This document shows positions 9,869 to 18,843 of a stretch of DNA of 64,000 nucleotides, in pieces (within the stretch, counting starts at the first letter, position 1; every line of letters begins with the position of its first letter). The stretch comes from Pseudoalteromonas shioyasakiensis. Its GTDB lineage: Bacteria; Pseudomonadota; Gammaproteobacteria; Enterobacterales; Alteromonadaceae. The position numbers and the translations under genes are program-made. The stretch spans positions 702,001-766,000 of the forward strand of contig NZ_CP077770.1 of the NCBI RefSeq assembly GCF_019134595.1, read 5' to 3'. A model generated the notes under the pieces. It made no database searches, was not told the origin of the DNA, and worked only from the letters and a program-made list of their open reading frames with translations.

Positions 9869-12800
9869 TTAAATTTCTTCTAACGGCTTGTCTTTTGCTT
9901 GTTGTTCTAACTTGCTTTGTAAGTACTCAGGCGATTGGGTATTTCGAGCAAGTGCGCTGTATGCTGCAGGTACTACGAATAAGGTAAGTAAGGTTGCAAC
10001 AATAACACCAGTAAATACCACCACACCAATTACCATGCGGCTTTCTGCACCAGGGCCACTTGCAAGTACTAGCGGGACCGAGCTCATCACGGTGGTCAAT
10101 GAGGTCATAATAATTGGGCGTAAACGTTGTGTCGCAGCTTGGGTAATCGCTTCGTTAAACTCTACGCCTTTATCGCGCAGTTGGTTAGCGAACTCAACAA
10201 TCAAGATACCGTTTTTCGCACTTAAACCTATCAGCATTACGATACCAATTTGGCTGTAAATATTTAGAGTAAGTCCGGTGTACCACAAGCCAAATAATGC
10301 ACCCACTAAACCAAGTGGCACAGTGAGCATGATCACAAATGGGTGAATAAAGCTTTCAAACTGTGCTGCAAGTACTAAGAAGGTAACAGTCAGTGCCAGA
10401 ATGAATACATAGGTCATTGCCGATGCGCCTTCATAGAACAGTTGCGATTCACCCTTGTAGTCAATTGCGCCGTCGATGTCGTTTTCTTCTGCTGCCACTT
10501 GATTTAAGAAGTTAAGCGCTTCTTCTAGGGTATAACCATCTGCTAAGTTCGCACTTAAAGTAATTGCGCGCATACGGTTATAACGGTTTAAACGCGATGC
10601 GGTGGCTTCTTCTTTTAAGCTAATTAAGCTATCTAGCGGCACTAATTCACCACTGCGTGATTTTAAATAGATATTTGAGATATCAGTTGGGTTAGCAAAG
10701 TCTTCTTTGGTGCCTTTTAAAATCACATCGTATTCTTCACCTCGGTCGATAAAGGTCGTTACGCGGCGTTGCCCTAACATGGTTTCTAGCGTGCGGCCTA
10801 CATCAGATACAGAAACCCCTAAATCAGCGGCTTTGTTTTTATCAATGTTGATTAAAAACTGCGGGAATGTTTCTTTGTAATCGTGGTCAATTCTTACCAA
10901 GCCTGGGTTTTTCTCAGCACGCTCAATAATACGGTCTCGCCAATCGGCTAGTTGGTCGTAATCGTTACCTTGCAGTACAAATTCAATCGGACGAGATGAA
11001 CCGCCGCCACCAATACCACGGCGCATAATTGCAAACGCACGCACATCGGTCACTTCAGTCATTTTACCGCTGATTTCGTCCATTACTTCCCACGTCGAGC
11101 GCTTACGCTTATCCCAGTCAGCCATACCAATGATAGCAACACCACCTTGGCCGCCCCAGCCAGGTACACGAACAAGCACTCGGCTCAATTCGCCAGACTC
11201 AGAGTAAGGCATTAAACGTTCTTCAATTTTTGCCATGTTTGCAGCGTTATTTTCATAACTTGCGCCTTCTGGGCCACTCATCATGATAAAGAAAGTACCG
11301 CGGTCTTCTTTTGGAGTAAGCTCTGATGGTACTTTTTGAAACAGCATAAAGCTTGCAACACCGGCCAAAATCATAGTCAGTAGTAAGCTCCACTTACGAC
11401 TCATATTTGAAGTCAGCGAGTTACGATAGGCGTTTTCGATTTTGTTAAATGTTCTATCCATCCACTGGCTAAACTTGCTTTCTTTTTCTGATGCTTTTAA
11501 CACTTTTGAGCAAAGCGCCGGAGATAGGGTTAATGCGGTAATACTCGAGAAGAACACCGCGGCGCTTACTGCCATCGCAAATTCTGTGAATAGGGCTCCA
11601 ATACGGCCATCCATAAACACTAGCGGTACGAATACCGCAATCAATACGAGGGTTGTTGCTATAATCGCAAAGCCAACTTCACGGGCTCCACGAAACGCAG
11701 CAAGCAGTGGAGGTTCACCCAGCTCTATGCGGCGGTGAATATTCTCAAGCATTACAATCGCATCATCTACCACTAAACCGATAGCAAGCACGAGCGCCAG
11801 AAGAGTTAACAAGTTGATAGAGTAACCCATAGCCAGCAAGAACATGAAGCTGCCCACTAACGCCACTGGTACGGTTACAGCAGGCACTAGCGTTGCGCGG
11901 ATATTGCCTAAAAATAGGTAAATAACCAATACAACTAGCGCCATTGAAATCCCAAGGGTTCTATATACTTCATCAATAGACTCTTTGATGAAAATTGATG
12001 AGTCATAGCTGTCTTGAATGGTGGTGCCTTCTGGCAGGTTACGCTTAATTTTTTCAAGCTCTGCGCGGGCATTATCAACCACGGTTAGGGTATTGGCTTT
12101 GGCTTGCTTGACGATACCCAAACCAATCATATTACGGCCATTACCACGGAATAAGCTTTCGTCGTCAGCGGCTTCTAAGTGAACATCAGCCACTTCACCT
12201 AAACGTACTAAATAGCCATCATCGCCACGTTTGATTACTAAGTTTCTAAAGTCTCGCTGATCTTTATAACTACGCGCGGTACGTACTGTAAAATCACGGT
12301 CGATAGATTCGATTTCACCGGCAGGTAATTCAACGTTTTCAGTGCGTAAGGTGTTTTCAATATCGCTACTGGTAATACCGCGTGCTGCCATCGCTTTACG
12401 GTTTAACCAGATTTTCATTGCGTATTTACGCTCGCCACCAACGCGTACGTTAGAGACACCATCAACAACCGCTAATCTGTCAACAATAAAGCGCTGTGCG
12501 TAATCAGATAACTGCAATGAATCCATAGTGGTACTGTTTAGTACGAACCATGCAATAGGGCTTTCATCACTGTTTGACTTAGAGACCTCTGGCGGGCGAA
12601 CTTGCTCAGGTAAGCTATCAAGGGCACGGGCGACACGCTCGCGTACATCGTTTGATGCGGCATCGATATCGCGGCTGATATTAAACTCAATAGTGATATT
12701 TGATCGGCCATTTCGGCTTGATGAGTTAATACTTTTGATGCCTTCGATACCCGAAATGCGGTTTTCGAGTACTTGGGTGATTTTCGTTTCAATGATCTCT

Positions 12801-12967
12801 GCGCTGGCACCAGTGTAATCAGTGCTAACGCTGACAATCGGTGTTTCAATATCTGGGTATTCGCGCAGTGGTAGCATAGAAAAAGCTACCAAACCAAAGG
12901 TAAGTAACAACAGGTTTATTACGATCGCAAAGACCGGGCGTTTAACGCTAGTATCAGTAATTTTCAT
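9869..12967 (-). CDS. RND family multidrug efflux permease (AcrB/MexF type)
   Basis: Inner-membrane proton-driven pump of 1032 residues, the standard length for the hydrophobe/amphiphile efflux class. N-terminal helix (MKITDTSVKRPVFAIVINLLLL), large porter domain, and the fourth transmembrane helix with GLVVDDAIVMLENIHRR, whose two Asp residues form the proton relay. The second half repeats the fold, with GYSINLLTLLALVLAIG in the first half and LNIYSQIGIVMLIGLSAKNGILIVEFANQLR in the second. Starts three bases after the adaptor gene. Likely exports dyes, antibiotics or natural toxins, but the substrate cannot be read from sequence. No outer-membrane factor gene is present. Confidence 0.95.
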   Translation of the reverse strand: MKITDTSVKRPVFAIVINLLLLTFGLVAFSMLPLREYPDIETPIVSVSTDYTGASAEIIETKITQVLENRISGIEGIKSINSSSRNGRSNITIEFNISRDIDAASNDVRERVARALDSLPEQVRPPEVSKSNSDESPIAWFVLNSTTMDSLQLSDYAQRFIVDRLAVVDGVSNVRVGGERKYAMKIWLNRKAMAARGITSSDIENTLRTENVELPAGEIESIDRDFTVRTARSYKDQRDFRNLVIKRGDDGYLVRLGEVADVHLEAADDESLFRGNGRNMIGLGIVKQAKANTLTVVDNARAELEKIKRNLPEGTTIQDSYDSSIFIKESIDEVYRTLGISMALVVLVIYLFLGNIRATLVPAVTVPVALVGSFMFLLAMGYSINLLTLLALVLAIGLVVDDAIVMLENIHRRIELGEPPLLAAFRGAREVGFAIIATTLVLIAVFVPLVFMDGRIGALFTEFAMAVSAAVFFSSITALTLSPALCSKVLKASEKESKFSQWMDRTFNKIENAYRNSLTSNMSRKWSLLLTMILAGVASFMLFQKVPSELTPKEDRGTFFIMMSGPEGASYENNAANMAKIEERLMPYSESGELSRVLVRVPGWGGQGGVAIIGMADWDKRKRSTWEVMDEISGKMTEVTDVRAFAIMRRGIGGGGSSRPIEFVLQGNDYDQLADWRDRIIERAEKNPGLVRIDHDYKETFPQFLINIDKNKAADLGVSVSDVGRTLETMLGQRRVTTFIDRGEEYDVILKGTKEDFANPTDISNIYLKSRSGELVPLDSLISLKEEATASRLNRYNRMRAITLSANLADGYTLEEALNFLNQVAAEENDIDGAIDYKGESQLFYEGASAMTYVFILALTVTFLVLAAQFESFIHPFVIMLTVPLGLVGALFGLWYTGLTLNIYSQIGIVMLIGLSAKNGILIVEFANQLRDKGVEFNEAITQAATQRLRPIIMTSLTTVMSSVPLVLASGPGAESRMVIGVVVFTGVIVATLLTLFVVPAAYSALARNTQSPEYLQSKLEQQAKDKPLEEI

Positions 12968-12970
12968 GGT

Positions 12971-14026
12971 TTAGCCCTTGATACTTACTTTGCTGCCAGT
13001 ACGAATTTTAATGATGCCTTCAGTCACGACTTGCTGACCATTTTCAAGGCCTTTATCAATTGCTACCCAGCCATTGTGACGACCAGCCACATGTACTTCG
13101 ACTTTGTTAGCAACGCCATCTTCTATTTGGAACACGTAGTGTTTGTCTTGCTGAGGGATGACGGCTTTCTCTGGTACCATTAGCGCTTGGTTTGAGCTTA
13201 ACTCTAATGCGGTGTTTAACAGCATACCTGGGCGTAATAGGCCTTTGTCATTGATAAAGCTTGCAGTCACTTCAACGCTACGTGTGACTGAATCGATACG
13301 CGAGCTAATATGCGTCACTTTACCGTTAAAGGTTTTTTCTGGGTAAGCATCATTTTGCGTCATCACTTTCATTCCTAGCTGTAATTGAGCTAGGTATTTT
13401 TCTGGCACTTTAAAGTCGACTTTTATGATGCTGATATCATCAAGGGTGGTGATGTTTGTAGTATTGCTAACATAAGTACCAATCGAAATTTCGCGCTTGC
13501 CAAGTAAGCCAGAGAACGGTGCTTTAATCGTCATTTCGGCCAGCTTTGTTTTGGCGCTCTCTAGTTGTGCCTCAGTTGCGTCAACGCGTGATAGCTGCTC
13601 TTCTAGTAACGATTTAGCCGTAGCCTGTGAGCGAGATAACTCAGTAAGGCGTTCAAGTTGACGGCGTTCTTCACGTAAATTAATGCTTAGCTCTTTCACT
13701 GCTAACTCTTCTTCTTGAGATTGCAATTGAACCAGTTTTTGACCTTTACTAACTAAGTCGCCATCATTGAAAAAGATATCGGTAACATAATCGTTTTGTG
13801 CACTGCGAATATAAATCGCTTGGTTAGCGCGAGCGCTACCAATTGCTTCTATTAGCACGGCATTTTCTTCTGCTGTAACAGTGTGCGCTGCCACCTGTGT
13901 TGCACGGTCGCCAAAGTTGCTTTGCTCACCTTGGCTTGAAGGTAAATACAAATAAATACATAACCCTAGCAAAAGGGTAATAATAAAAGGAAAAAGTGCT
14001 TTACCAGATTGTGTAGAATACATCAT
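12971..14026 (-). CDS. RND efflux periplasmic adaptor (membrane fusion protein)
   Basis: 351 residues. An N-terminal hydrophobic segment (ALFPFIITLLLGLCIYLYL) anchors the protein without a clear lipobox. Barrel-sandwich halves are visible around FFNDGDLVSKGQKLVQL and MTIKAPFSGLLGKREIS, separated by a helical hairpin of about 65 residues rich in Glu, Arg and Leu (residues ~110-165). The beta-barrel and membrane-proximal domains follow (VPEKAVIPQQDKHYVF). The adaptor bridges the RND pump to a TolC-like channel. First gene of the operon; the pump follows three bases later. The channel must be encoded elsewhere. Confidence 0.93.
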   Translation of the reverse strand: MMYSTQSGKALFPFIITLLLGLCIYLYLPSSQGEQSNFGDRATQVAAHTVTAEENAVLIEAIGSARANQAIYIRSAQNDYVTDIFFNDGDLVSKGQKLVQLQSQEEELAVKELSINLREERRQLERLTELSRSQATAKSLLEEQLSRVDATEAQLESAKTKLAEMTIKAPFSGLLGKREISIGTYVSNTTNITTLDDISIIKVDFKVPEKYLAQLQLGMKVMTQNDAYPEKTFNGKVTHISSRIDSVTRSVEVTASFINDKGLLRPGMLLNTALELSSNQALMVPEKAVIPQQDKHYVFQIEDGVANKVEVHVAGRHNGWVAIDKGLENGQQVVTEGIIKIRTGSKVSIKG

Positions 14027-14173
14027 CGTGTTACCAGAAAATTAGTTGAGTGTAGTGTACAAAATTAGTACGTGCCCCGTATGTCAGGTATCTCATAAAT
14101 TTGTGCATTTGGCGTAAAAGTTAAAAGTTCGGCTAATTTGTTCCTTTATTGTGACTAAAAGAGAGGTTTTAGT

Positions 14174-14272
14174 ATGGGTAAAGAATCAAAATGTAATTAT
14201 TGTTTAACGCTTAGAAAGATAGTTTTGGTCACAATTGTGATGTTTATTTTTTACTTTTCTGTTTATGGATAA
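14174..14272 (+). CDS. 32-residue membrane peptide with a CxxC motif
   Basis: ATG at 14174 is preceded by GAGAGG eight to nine bases upstream. The frame encodes a polar N terminus with CNYC at residues 7-10 (two Cys separated by two residues), a basic step (LRK), then a single hydrophobic helix rich in Val, Ile and Phe, ending FSVYG and TAA. The stop overlaps the start of the DUF2982-type gene by eight bases. That gene has no ribosome-binding site of its own, so translation of the peptide probably feeds it. The CxxC could bind metal or heme or form a disulfide; this is inference. Unrecognised family. Confidence 0.5.
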   Translation: MGKESKCNYCLTLRKIVLVTIVMFIFYFSVYG

Positions 14273-14972
14273 GAAAGTTCCTGCACTCAAAGTGCGTGCT
14301 CAAGCATCTCGCCATGGCAGTGAGTTTTTAATTGTTGGCGGTATTGGGTTAATCATTATTATGCTGGTTAACTTATTGAGGCCCGGTGAAATTAGCATTG
14401 TTGAGATTTTTTTGGCAACAACCTGTATAGCAGCAATTTTTATTGGCTTTTTAAAAACGCAAGAACCATACTTTAGCCTAGTATTTACTCAGAATTTACT
14501 TATTTATCATCATAAGGTTGGGAATTGGCAGCTAAATCGTGCTAATTTTCATCATAGTGGTATACCAAAAGTGGAACAGGGCTTAGAATACCTTGAGTTA
14601 AACGCAGTTGGTATTAAACTCAATAACATAGATGAATTTTTAACTCAGATTTCCCCGAGAATTGCCGGACGATTACTAATAGAGCAACGTCATTTATTTA
14701 TGCAAGTCATTCAAAAGTATTGCAAAAATGGTGATTGCCCATCAGAATGGTTGATAGAAGAGACGGACTACACTGCCCCTAGTGGTCAGGTTTACAAAGG
14801 ATTGATTGCCATGTTTGCTAATCGTACGCAACATTTAAGGCAATTAACAGGATACGATTTATTATTGCCAGCCAATGTTCTTGATGTTGATATTTGGCAA
14901 TTTAGTACAGATTTAAATCGTTGGAAACTGAACCCTAATGAGTTTATTGAGGCTCGCTTACAGAAAAAGTAA
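14265..14972 (+). CDS. DUF2982-type membrane protein
   Basis: 235 residues. Two adjacent hydrophobic segments (about residues 20-40 and 45-62) form a helical hairpin at the N terminus; the remaining 170 residues are soluble-looking, with a charged C terminus. The overall arrangement matches proteins I recall as DUF2982 in Shewanella, Vibrio and Pseudoalteromonas; the family assignment is tentative and no function is known. The ATG at 14265 lies inside the end of the 32-residue CxxC peptide frame, suggesting translational coupling. It is followed 33 bases later by another unknown gene in the same direction. Confidence 0.75.
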   Translation: MDKKVPALKVRAQASRHGSEFLIVGGIGLIIIMLVNLLRPGEISIVEIFLATTCIAAIFIGFLKTQEPYFSLVFTQNLLIYHHKVGNWQLNRANFHHSGIPKVEQGLEYLELNAVGIKLNNIDEFLTQISPRIAGRLLIEQRHLFMQVIQKYCKNGDCPSEWLIEETDYTAPSGQVYKGLIAMFANRTQHLRQLTGYDLLLPANVLDVDIWQFSTDLNRWKLNPNEFIEARLQKK

Positions 14973-15005
14973 GCAGTTAGGTGCAGTAAGTAGCAGGATA
15001 AGACT

Positions 15006-15338
15006 ATGAGTCAAGAACGTTCTTTTATTAAAAGCGGTCGAAACACAATTATACATAAAGATAAAAAACTCGACTTAGTGGTTGTGAATGGTGAGAACCA
15101 CCCACGCATTAAAGTTACTCAAAATGGTTTAGAGCCGTTTAAAGAAGATCTGCCAAAAAACCGTCGTGAAGCTAAAGAACGCTACTTAGAGATGGTGTAT
15201 GTAGCAAGCCCAGATGTATTTGCAGAAGAAAAACGTTTGTTGTTTATCCAAGCCCTAGATGGCAGGGAATACAAAGTTGATTACAGTAAAATAGGCACTA
15301 AGCTCTTCGTACGTATTCACCAAGATAGTTATTTATAA
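15006..15338 (+). CDS. Conserved hypothetical protein, 110 residues
   Basis: A soluble, charged protein with no signal peptide, membrane helix or motif that I recognise. N terminus rich in Lys/Arg, central Glu/Lys/Arg helix (KNRREAKERYLEMVY), then beta-strand-like segments ending FVRIHQDSYL. AGGATAAG precedes the ATG. It lies 33 bases after the DUF2982-type gene and is followed by a short hairpin, so it may be the last gene of that unit. Function unknown. Confidence 0.68.
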   Translation: MSQERSFIKSGRNTIIHKDKKLDLVVVNGENHPRIKVTQNGLEPFKEDLPKNRREAKERYLEMVYVASPDVFAEEKRLLFIQALDGREYKVDYSKIGTKLFVRIHQDSYL

Positions 15339-15381
15339 TTCCTGGTCTGGCACTTTAATTGCTTGTTATTAACTTATTTGG

Positions 15382-15401
15382 CAGTCGGCCATGACCGACT
15401 T
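15382..15401 (+). terminator. Weak terminator-like hairpin
   Basis: AGTCGG, loop CCATGA, CCGACT at 15383-15400, followed by TTGCATTTTA. The stem is short and the T run is broken, so termination may be partial. Confidence 0.4.
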
Positions 15402-15421
15402 TGCATTTTAAGGTGGTAAAC

Positions 15422-17098
15422 ATGAGATTAGTGCCTCTTACCCTAGTTGCATTAACGACATTAACAGCCTGTGGCGGTGGTGGCGGTTCGAGTGATTCGA
15501 ATCCAGTCGCAGCAACAGTTAATGCAGGCTCAGATCAGCAAATTATTGAAAAAAGTGAATTTACTGTCTCTGCCAAGGGCTCTCCAGCTGATGGCACTTT
15601 TACTTGGGAGCGAGTCAGTGGCCCCGCACTAGAAGGTTTTCCAGCAGAGGGCGCTGAACAAACCATTACCGCTCCTGATATCAAACTTGACTCTGAACTT
15701 ATATTAAAAGTGAATTATCAAACCGATGGGCAACTTGTTTCCGATCAGGTTAGTATTTTTATTACTTCAAATAATCAACTTCCTGTTGCTGTAATCACCC
15801 AAACAGCACCAGAGGAGTTACCATCGCAATATAATGATGTGATCACATTAAGTGGCGAAGAGTCTGCTGATATTGATGAAAATGGCTCAGTTGACAGTTA
15901 CTTGTGGACGCAACTTGATGGCCCTGATCTAACGGCTGACAGCTACAACAATCAAACCATTAGCTTTACTCACCCACTACTTGAATCAAATACAGCGATG
16001 ACGTGGCGTTTAACTGTAACGGATGATGAAGGTGGCTCAGCAAGTACTGAGGCGTCGTTTACCTTAAACAAAACCGTTGAAGTGATTATTGCGGATGCAG
16101 GTGAAGATCAGCAGGTTATTGAGTTCGATACCGTAACCCTTGATGCCAGCAATAGTGAAATTGTGACGGCAACAAAGTCATGTTTTTGGGAGCAATTAAC
16201 AGGCGAAACTGTGACCTTGGCAAACCAGAACCAGTGTATCACGACGTTTGTAGCCCCTGATGTTGATACCGATTCAGAGCTTAGTTTTGAAGTTACCGTG
16301 ACCGACAGTAAATCGCGAAGCGACACAGATACTGTGATTATCGATATTAGCCCAAAACCACTTGGTTTAATTAACGATACAGGCATGAGTGATTGCTATA
16401 ACAACTCACAAAAAATTAATTGTGACAGCGAAGACTTCCCAAGCCAAGATGCCGATGTAGGTCGTGATAGTGTCGCAAACCAACTAGATAAAGTAGGTCA
16501 GGGCGACTTAGCGTTTGATTTTACTAAAATGAATGAATTTGCCGACGAACTGCCTGATGATGCGACCAGCTTTAGTTGTGTTCGCGATAACGTCACAGGG
16601 CTTATTTGGGAAGTAAAAGAAGCCAGTTCAACATTACCGCCGTCGACAGCCGATCGTGCAGCGACAAACCATTATACCTGGTATTTAAATGGTTCAAGTG
16701 GTGTGCAAACGGGCAGTGTACAAGGAGCTGCCGGCTCTACTTGCCCAAGCACCAGTAACTGTGGTCTGCAAACTTACATTAATGATGTGAACAGCAACGA
16801 TTTTTGCGGTGGTACAAATTGGCGTGTGCCAACTTACACCGAATTATTAGGGTTATTAGATTATGCCAAACAAGGTGAGTCTACATTACTTAATAGTGAT
16901 TTCTTCCCAAATCAACCAAGTGATACTCAGCTAAGCTCCGGGAGCAGTTCGTTTATGCCTTATTGGACTTCGCAAACAGCGGCAGATGGTACGAGTTTAT
17001 CGCAAGCTTATATTATCGATATGAGTAGTGCTAATGATTTAGCGTATCCGAAAAGTAACACCGCCTTTGTGCGCTTAGTTAGAACACCGGGAGAGTAA
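15422..17098 (+). CDS. Surface lipoprotein with PKD-like repeats and a C-terminal DUF1566 (Lcl_C) domain
   Basis: 558 residues from ATG 15422, chosen because AAGGTGG precedes it and it opens a lipoprotein signal (LTTLTAC lipobox) followed by a Gly/Ser linker; a TTG at 15401 would only lengthen the signal. Three tandem PKD/Ig-like beta domains follow (about residues 30-120, 120-215, 215-310), each with a VNAGSDQQ- or DAGEDQQV-type start and a W-x-Q-x-x-G core. The C-terminal ~230 residues are a DUF1566/Lcl_C domain: TGLIWEVKE, NWRVPTYTELLGLLDY, PYWTSQT and FVRLVRTPGE. Such domains are common in exported proteins, role unclear. One base separates it from the next DUF1566 gene. Confidence 0.87.
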   Translation: MRLVPLTLVALTTLTACGGGGGSSDSNPVAATVNAGSDQQIIEKSEFTVSAKGSPADGTFTWERVSGPALEGFPAEGAEQTITAPDIKLDSELILKVNYQTDGQLVSDQVSIFITSNNQLPVAVITQTAPEELPSQYNDVITLSGEESADIDENGSVDSYLWTQLDGPDLTADSYNNQTISFTHPLLESNTAMTWRLTVTDDEGGSASTEASFTLNKTVEVIIADAGEDQQVIEFDTVTLDASNSEIVTATKSCFWEQLTGETVTLANQNQCITTFVAPDVDTDSELSFEVTVTDSKSRSDTDTVIIDISPKPLGLINDTGMSDCYNNSQKINCDSEDFPSQDADVGRDSVANQLDKVGQGDLAFDFTKMNEFADELPDDATSFSCVRDNVTGLIWEVKEASSTLPPSTADRAATNHYTWYLNGSSGVQTGSVQGAAGSTCPSTSNCGLQTYINDVNSNDFCGGTNWRVPTYTELLGLLDYAKQGESTLLNSDFFPNQPSDTQLSSGSSSFMPYWTSQTAADGTSLSQAYIIDMSSANDLAYPKSNTAFVRLVRTPGE

Positions 17099-17099
17099 T

Positions 17100-17621
17100 A
17101 TGCGAAAGTTACCTTTAATCACAGTACTTAGCGTTATTGCTCTGCAATCGGGTTATGCTGCTGCGCAAGTATGTTATAGCGCCGTCACTGAGACGACCCC
17201 TGATAGCCGTTTTGTAATTAACGAAGATGGCACTGTAAGTGATAGCGAAACGGGTCTTATGTGGCAACGTTGTACGTTTGGTCAAAGCTATAACAATGAA
17301 ACAGATACCTGTGAGGGCACTAGCCAGCAGCTTACTTGGGGCGAAGCTTTACGCGGGGCTGAAAATGCAACCTTTGCTGATTACAGCGATTGGCATGTGC
17401 CAAATGTTAAAGAGCTAGCAAGTATTTTAGAACATAGCTGTGTGCAGCCTAGTATCAACGAAAACGCATTTTTATCGACTAAGCTGCAAAACTATTGGAG
17501 TAGCACCTCAGGGATCAGTCGCACTGATCTTGCTTGGGTGTACCAGTTTGATAAAGGCATCAACAGCCTTCACGCAAAAACGTCCGATGTTTATTTGCGT
17601 TTAGTGCGCTACGAAAAGTAG
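17100..17621 (+). CDS. Secreted DUF1566 (Lcl_C) domain protein
   Basis: 173 residues with a signal peptide (MRKLPLITVLSVIALQSGYAAA) and no lipobox. The mature protein is a single DUF1566 domain: TVSDSETGLMWQRC, LTWGEALRGAENA, DWHVPNVKELASILEHSC, NYWSSTSG and YLRLVRYEK. Six mature-region cysteines are probably paired in the periplasm or outside the cell. It is coupled to the preceding lipoprotein by a one-base gap and shares its C-terminal domain, so the two are likely paralogous partners. Its last 13 bases overlap the convergent cca gene. Confidence 0.85.
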   Translation: MRKLPLITVLSVIALQSGYAAAQVCYSAVTETTPDSRFVINEDGTVSDSETGLMWQRCTFGQSYNNETDTCEGTSQQLTWGEALRGAENATFADYSDWHVPNVKELASILEHSCVQPSINENAFLSTKLQNYWSSTSGISRTDLAWVYQFDKGINSLHAKTSDVYLRLVRYEK

Positions 17622-18718
17622 TCTTTAATAATTTCTAACCGCGCTTGCTCAAGCGCGGTTTTTATTTCAGCGCCTTTAATACCTTGTGCAATAAACTGTT
17701 GTGGGTTGACAGCGCGTGCTTGCGTAGCTGCGTTTACTAAAGAGTCATAGCAGGCTACTGGCTGTTGCTGACTTATCTCTAACACCTTTAATACTTGCTC
17801 AAAACGCTCAGGGCGACGCCATAAATCAAGTTGGTTAAAGCAAGCAAAAACGGCCTTGCTAGACGGTTTTTCCGCACTTAACGTTGTTTGATGTGTTTGG
17901 CTAAACAGCGCTAAATCGCGCACTTCATTAGGTAAGCGTATGTTGCTAGCTATCGCTTTTATCTCGTCGCTTGAAAGCGCTAAGGTAACTTGGCTAAATA
18001 ACAACGAAGTGTCGTTAACTTGCTGCTCATTTGCATAGGTAAAGCGAGCTTGTAAGGTACGGTAAAGCTCATCACACCATTTACTTTCAAGCTCAGGGCT
18101 AATTACATGCAGGCCACCAATGCTGGCAAGCACATTTAAAAACTCGCTAAATGCGCCATCACTGAGGGATTTTTCGCATTCTAACCACACGCGTTCAGCA
18201 GTTAGAGTGTTTAGCTCTTTGGCTTTTACCATATCAATTAAAAGCGCCTTGGTTTCTGGCGCAATAGTAAAGCCTAGGTAATGATAACGAGCAGCAAAGC
18301 GGGCTACGCGTAATATGCGTAGAGGGTCTTCACTAAAGGCTTCAGAGACATGACGTAATACACGATTTTCAAGGTCTTGCTGGCCAGAAAATGGGTCAAC
18401 TAAGTTGCCATCTTGGGCTTGAGCAATGGCGTTTACGGTGAGATCTCGACGAATTAAGTCTTGCTCTAAAGTGACATCTGGCGCGAAATCACAAATGAAC
18501 CCCGTGTAACCTTGGCCTTGTTTTCGCTCAGTGCGCGCCAGCGCATATTCTTCTTTACTTTGTGGGTGTAAAAATACCGGAAAATCTTTACCAACTTGTT
18601 GATAGCCTTGGCTGATCAGTTGCTCAGGTGTTGCACCAACCACCACATAATCGCGCTCTTTAACGTCACGACCAAGTAGGGCATCTCTAACTGCGCCACC
18701 GACTAAATAAACCTGCAT
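17609..18718 (-). CDS. cca: CCA-adding tRNA nucleotidyltransferase, HD-less form
   Basis: Adds or repairs the 3' CCA end of tRNA. The N-terminal head and neck are fully conserved: LVGGAVRDALLG, the catalytic ERDYVVVGATPE (two carboxylates in the x-D-Y segment), and RRDLTVNAIAQ with EDPLRILRVARFAARY. At 369 residues it is about 40 shorter than E. coli Cca (412), and the HD phosphohydrolase motif expected in the C-terminal half is absent: text resumes at IRLPNEVRDLALF, matching the part just after it. So it should lack the phosphatase and phosphodiesterase activities of the E. coli enzyme. Upstream is gspA, divergent. Confidence 0.95.
   Translation of the reverse strand: MQVYLVGGAVRDALLGRDVKERDYVVVGATPEQLISQGYQQVGKDFPVFLHPQSKEEYALARTERKQGQGYTGFICDFAPDVTLEQDLIRRDLTVNAIAQAQDGNLVDPFSGQQDLENRVLRHVSEAFSEDPLRILRVARFAARYHYLGFTIAPETKALLIDMVKAKELNTLTAERVWLECEKSLSDGAFSEFLNVLASIGGLHVISPELESKWCDELYRTLQARFTYANEQQVNDTSLLFSQVTLALSSDEIKAIASNIRLPNEVRDLALFSQTHQTTLSAEKPSSKAVFACFNQLDLWRRPERFEQVLKVLEISQQQPVACYDSLVNAATQARAVNPQQFIAQGIKGAEIKTALEQARLEIIKDYFS
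17637..17664 (+). terminator. Terminator of the DUF1566 pair, embedded in the 3' end of cca
   Basis: AACCGCGCTT, loop GCTC, AAGCGCGGTT, then TTTAT: a perfect ten-pair stem 16 bases after the DUF1566 stop, inside the convergent cca coding region. Only the + strand carries the T run. Confidence 0.8.
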
Positions 18719-18843
18719 AAAACACCTATAATTTTGCCTTTTCGCTATTTTACGTTATTTAACCAATAAAATGTAAACAAGGTTTTAAGTAGCGATGTTT
18801 TTTGCCATTATAGACCGTGATTTTAAACGCAAGGAATAACACG

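Noticed and set aside
11442..11738. 98-codon frame on the + strand inside the RND pump gene
   Set aside because: Shadow of the membrane helices of the pump; Thr/Asn/Arg-rich translation without domains.
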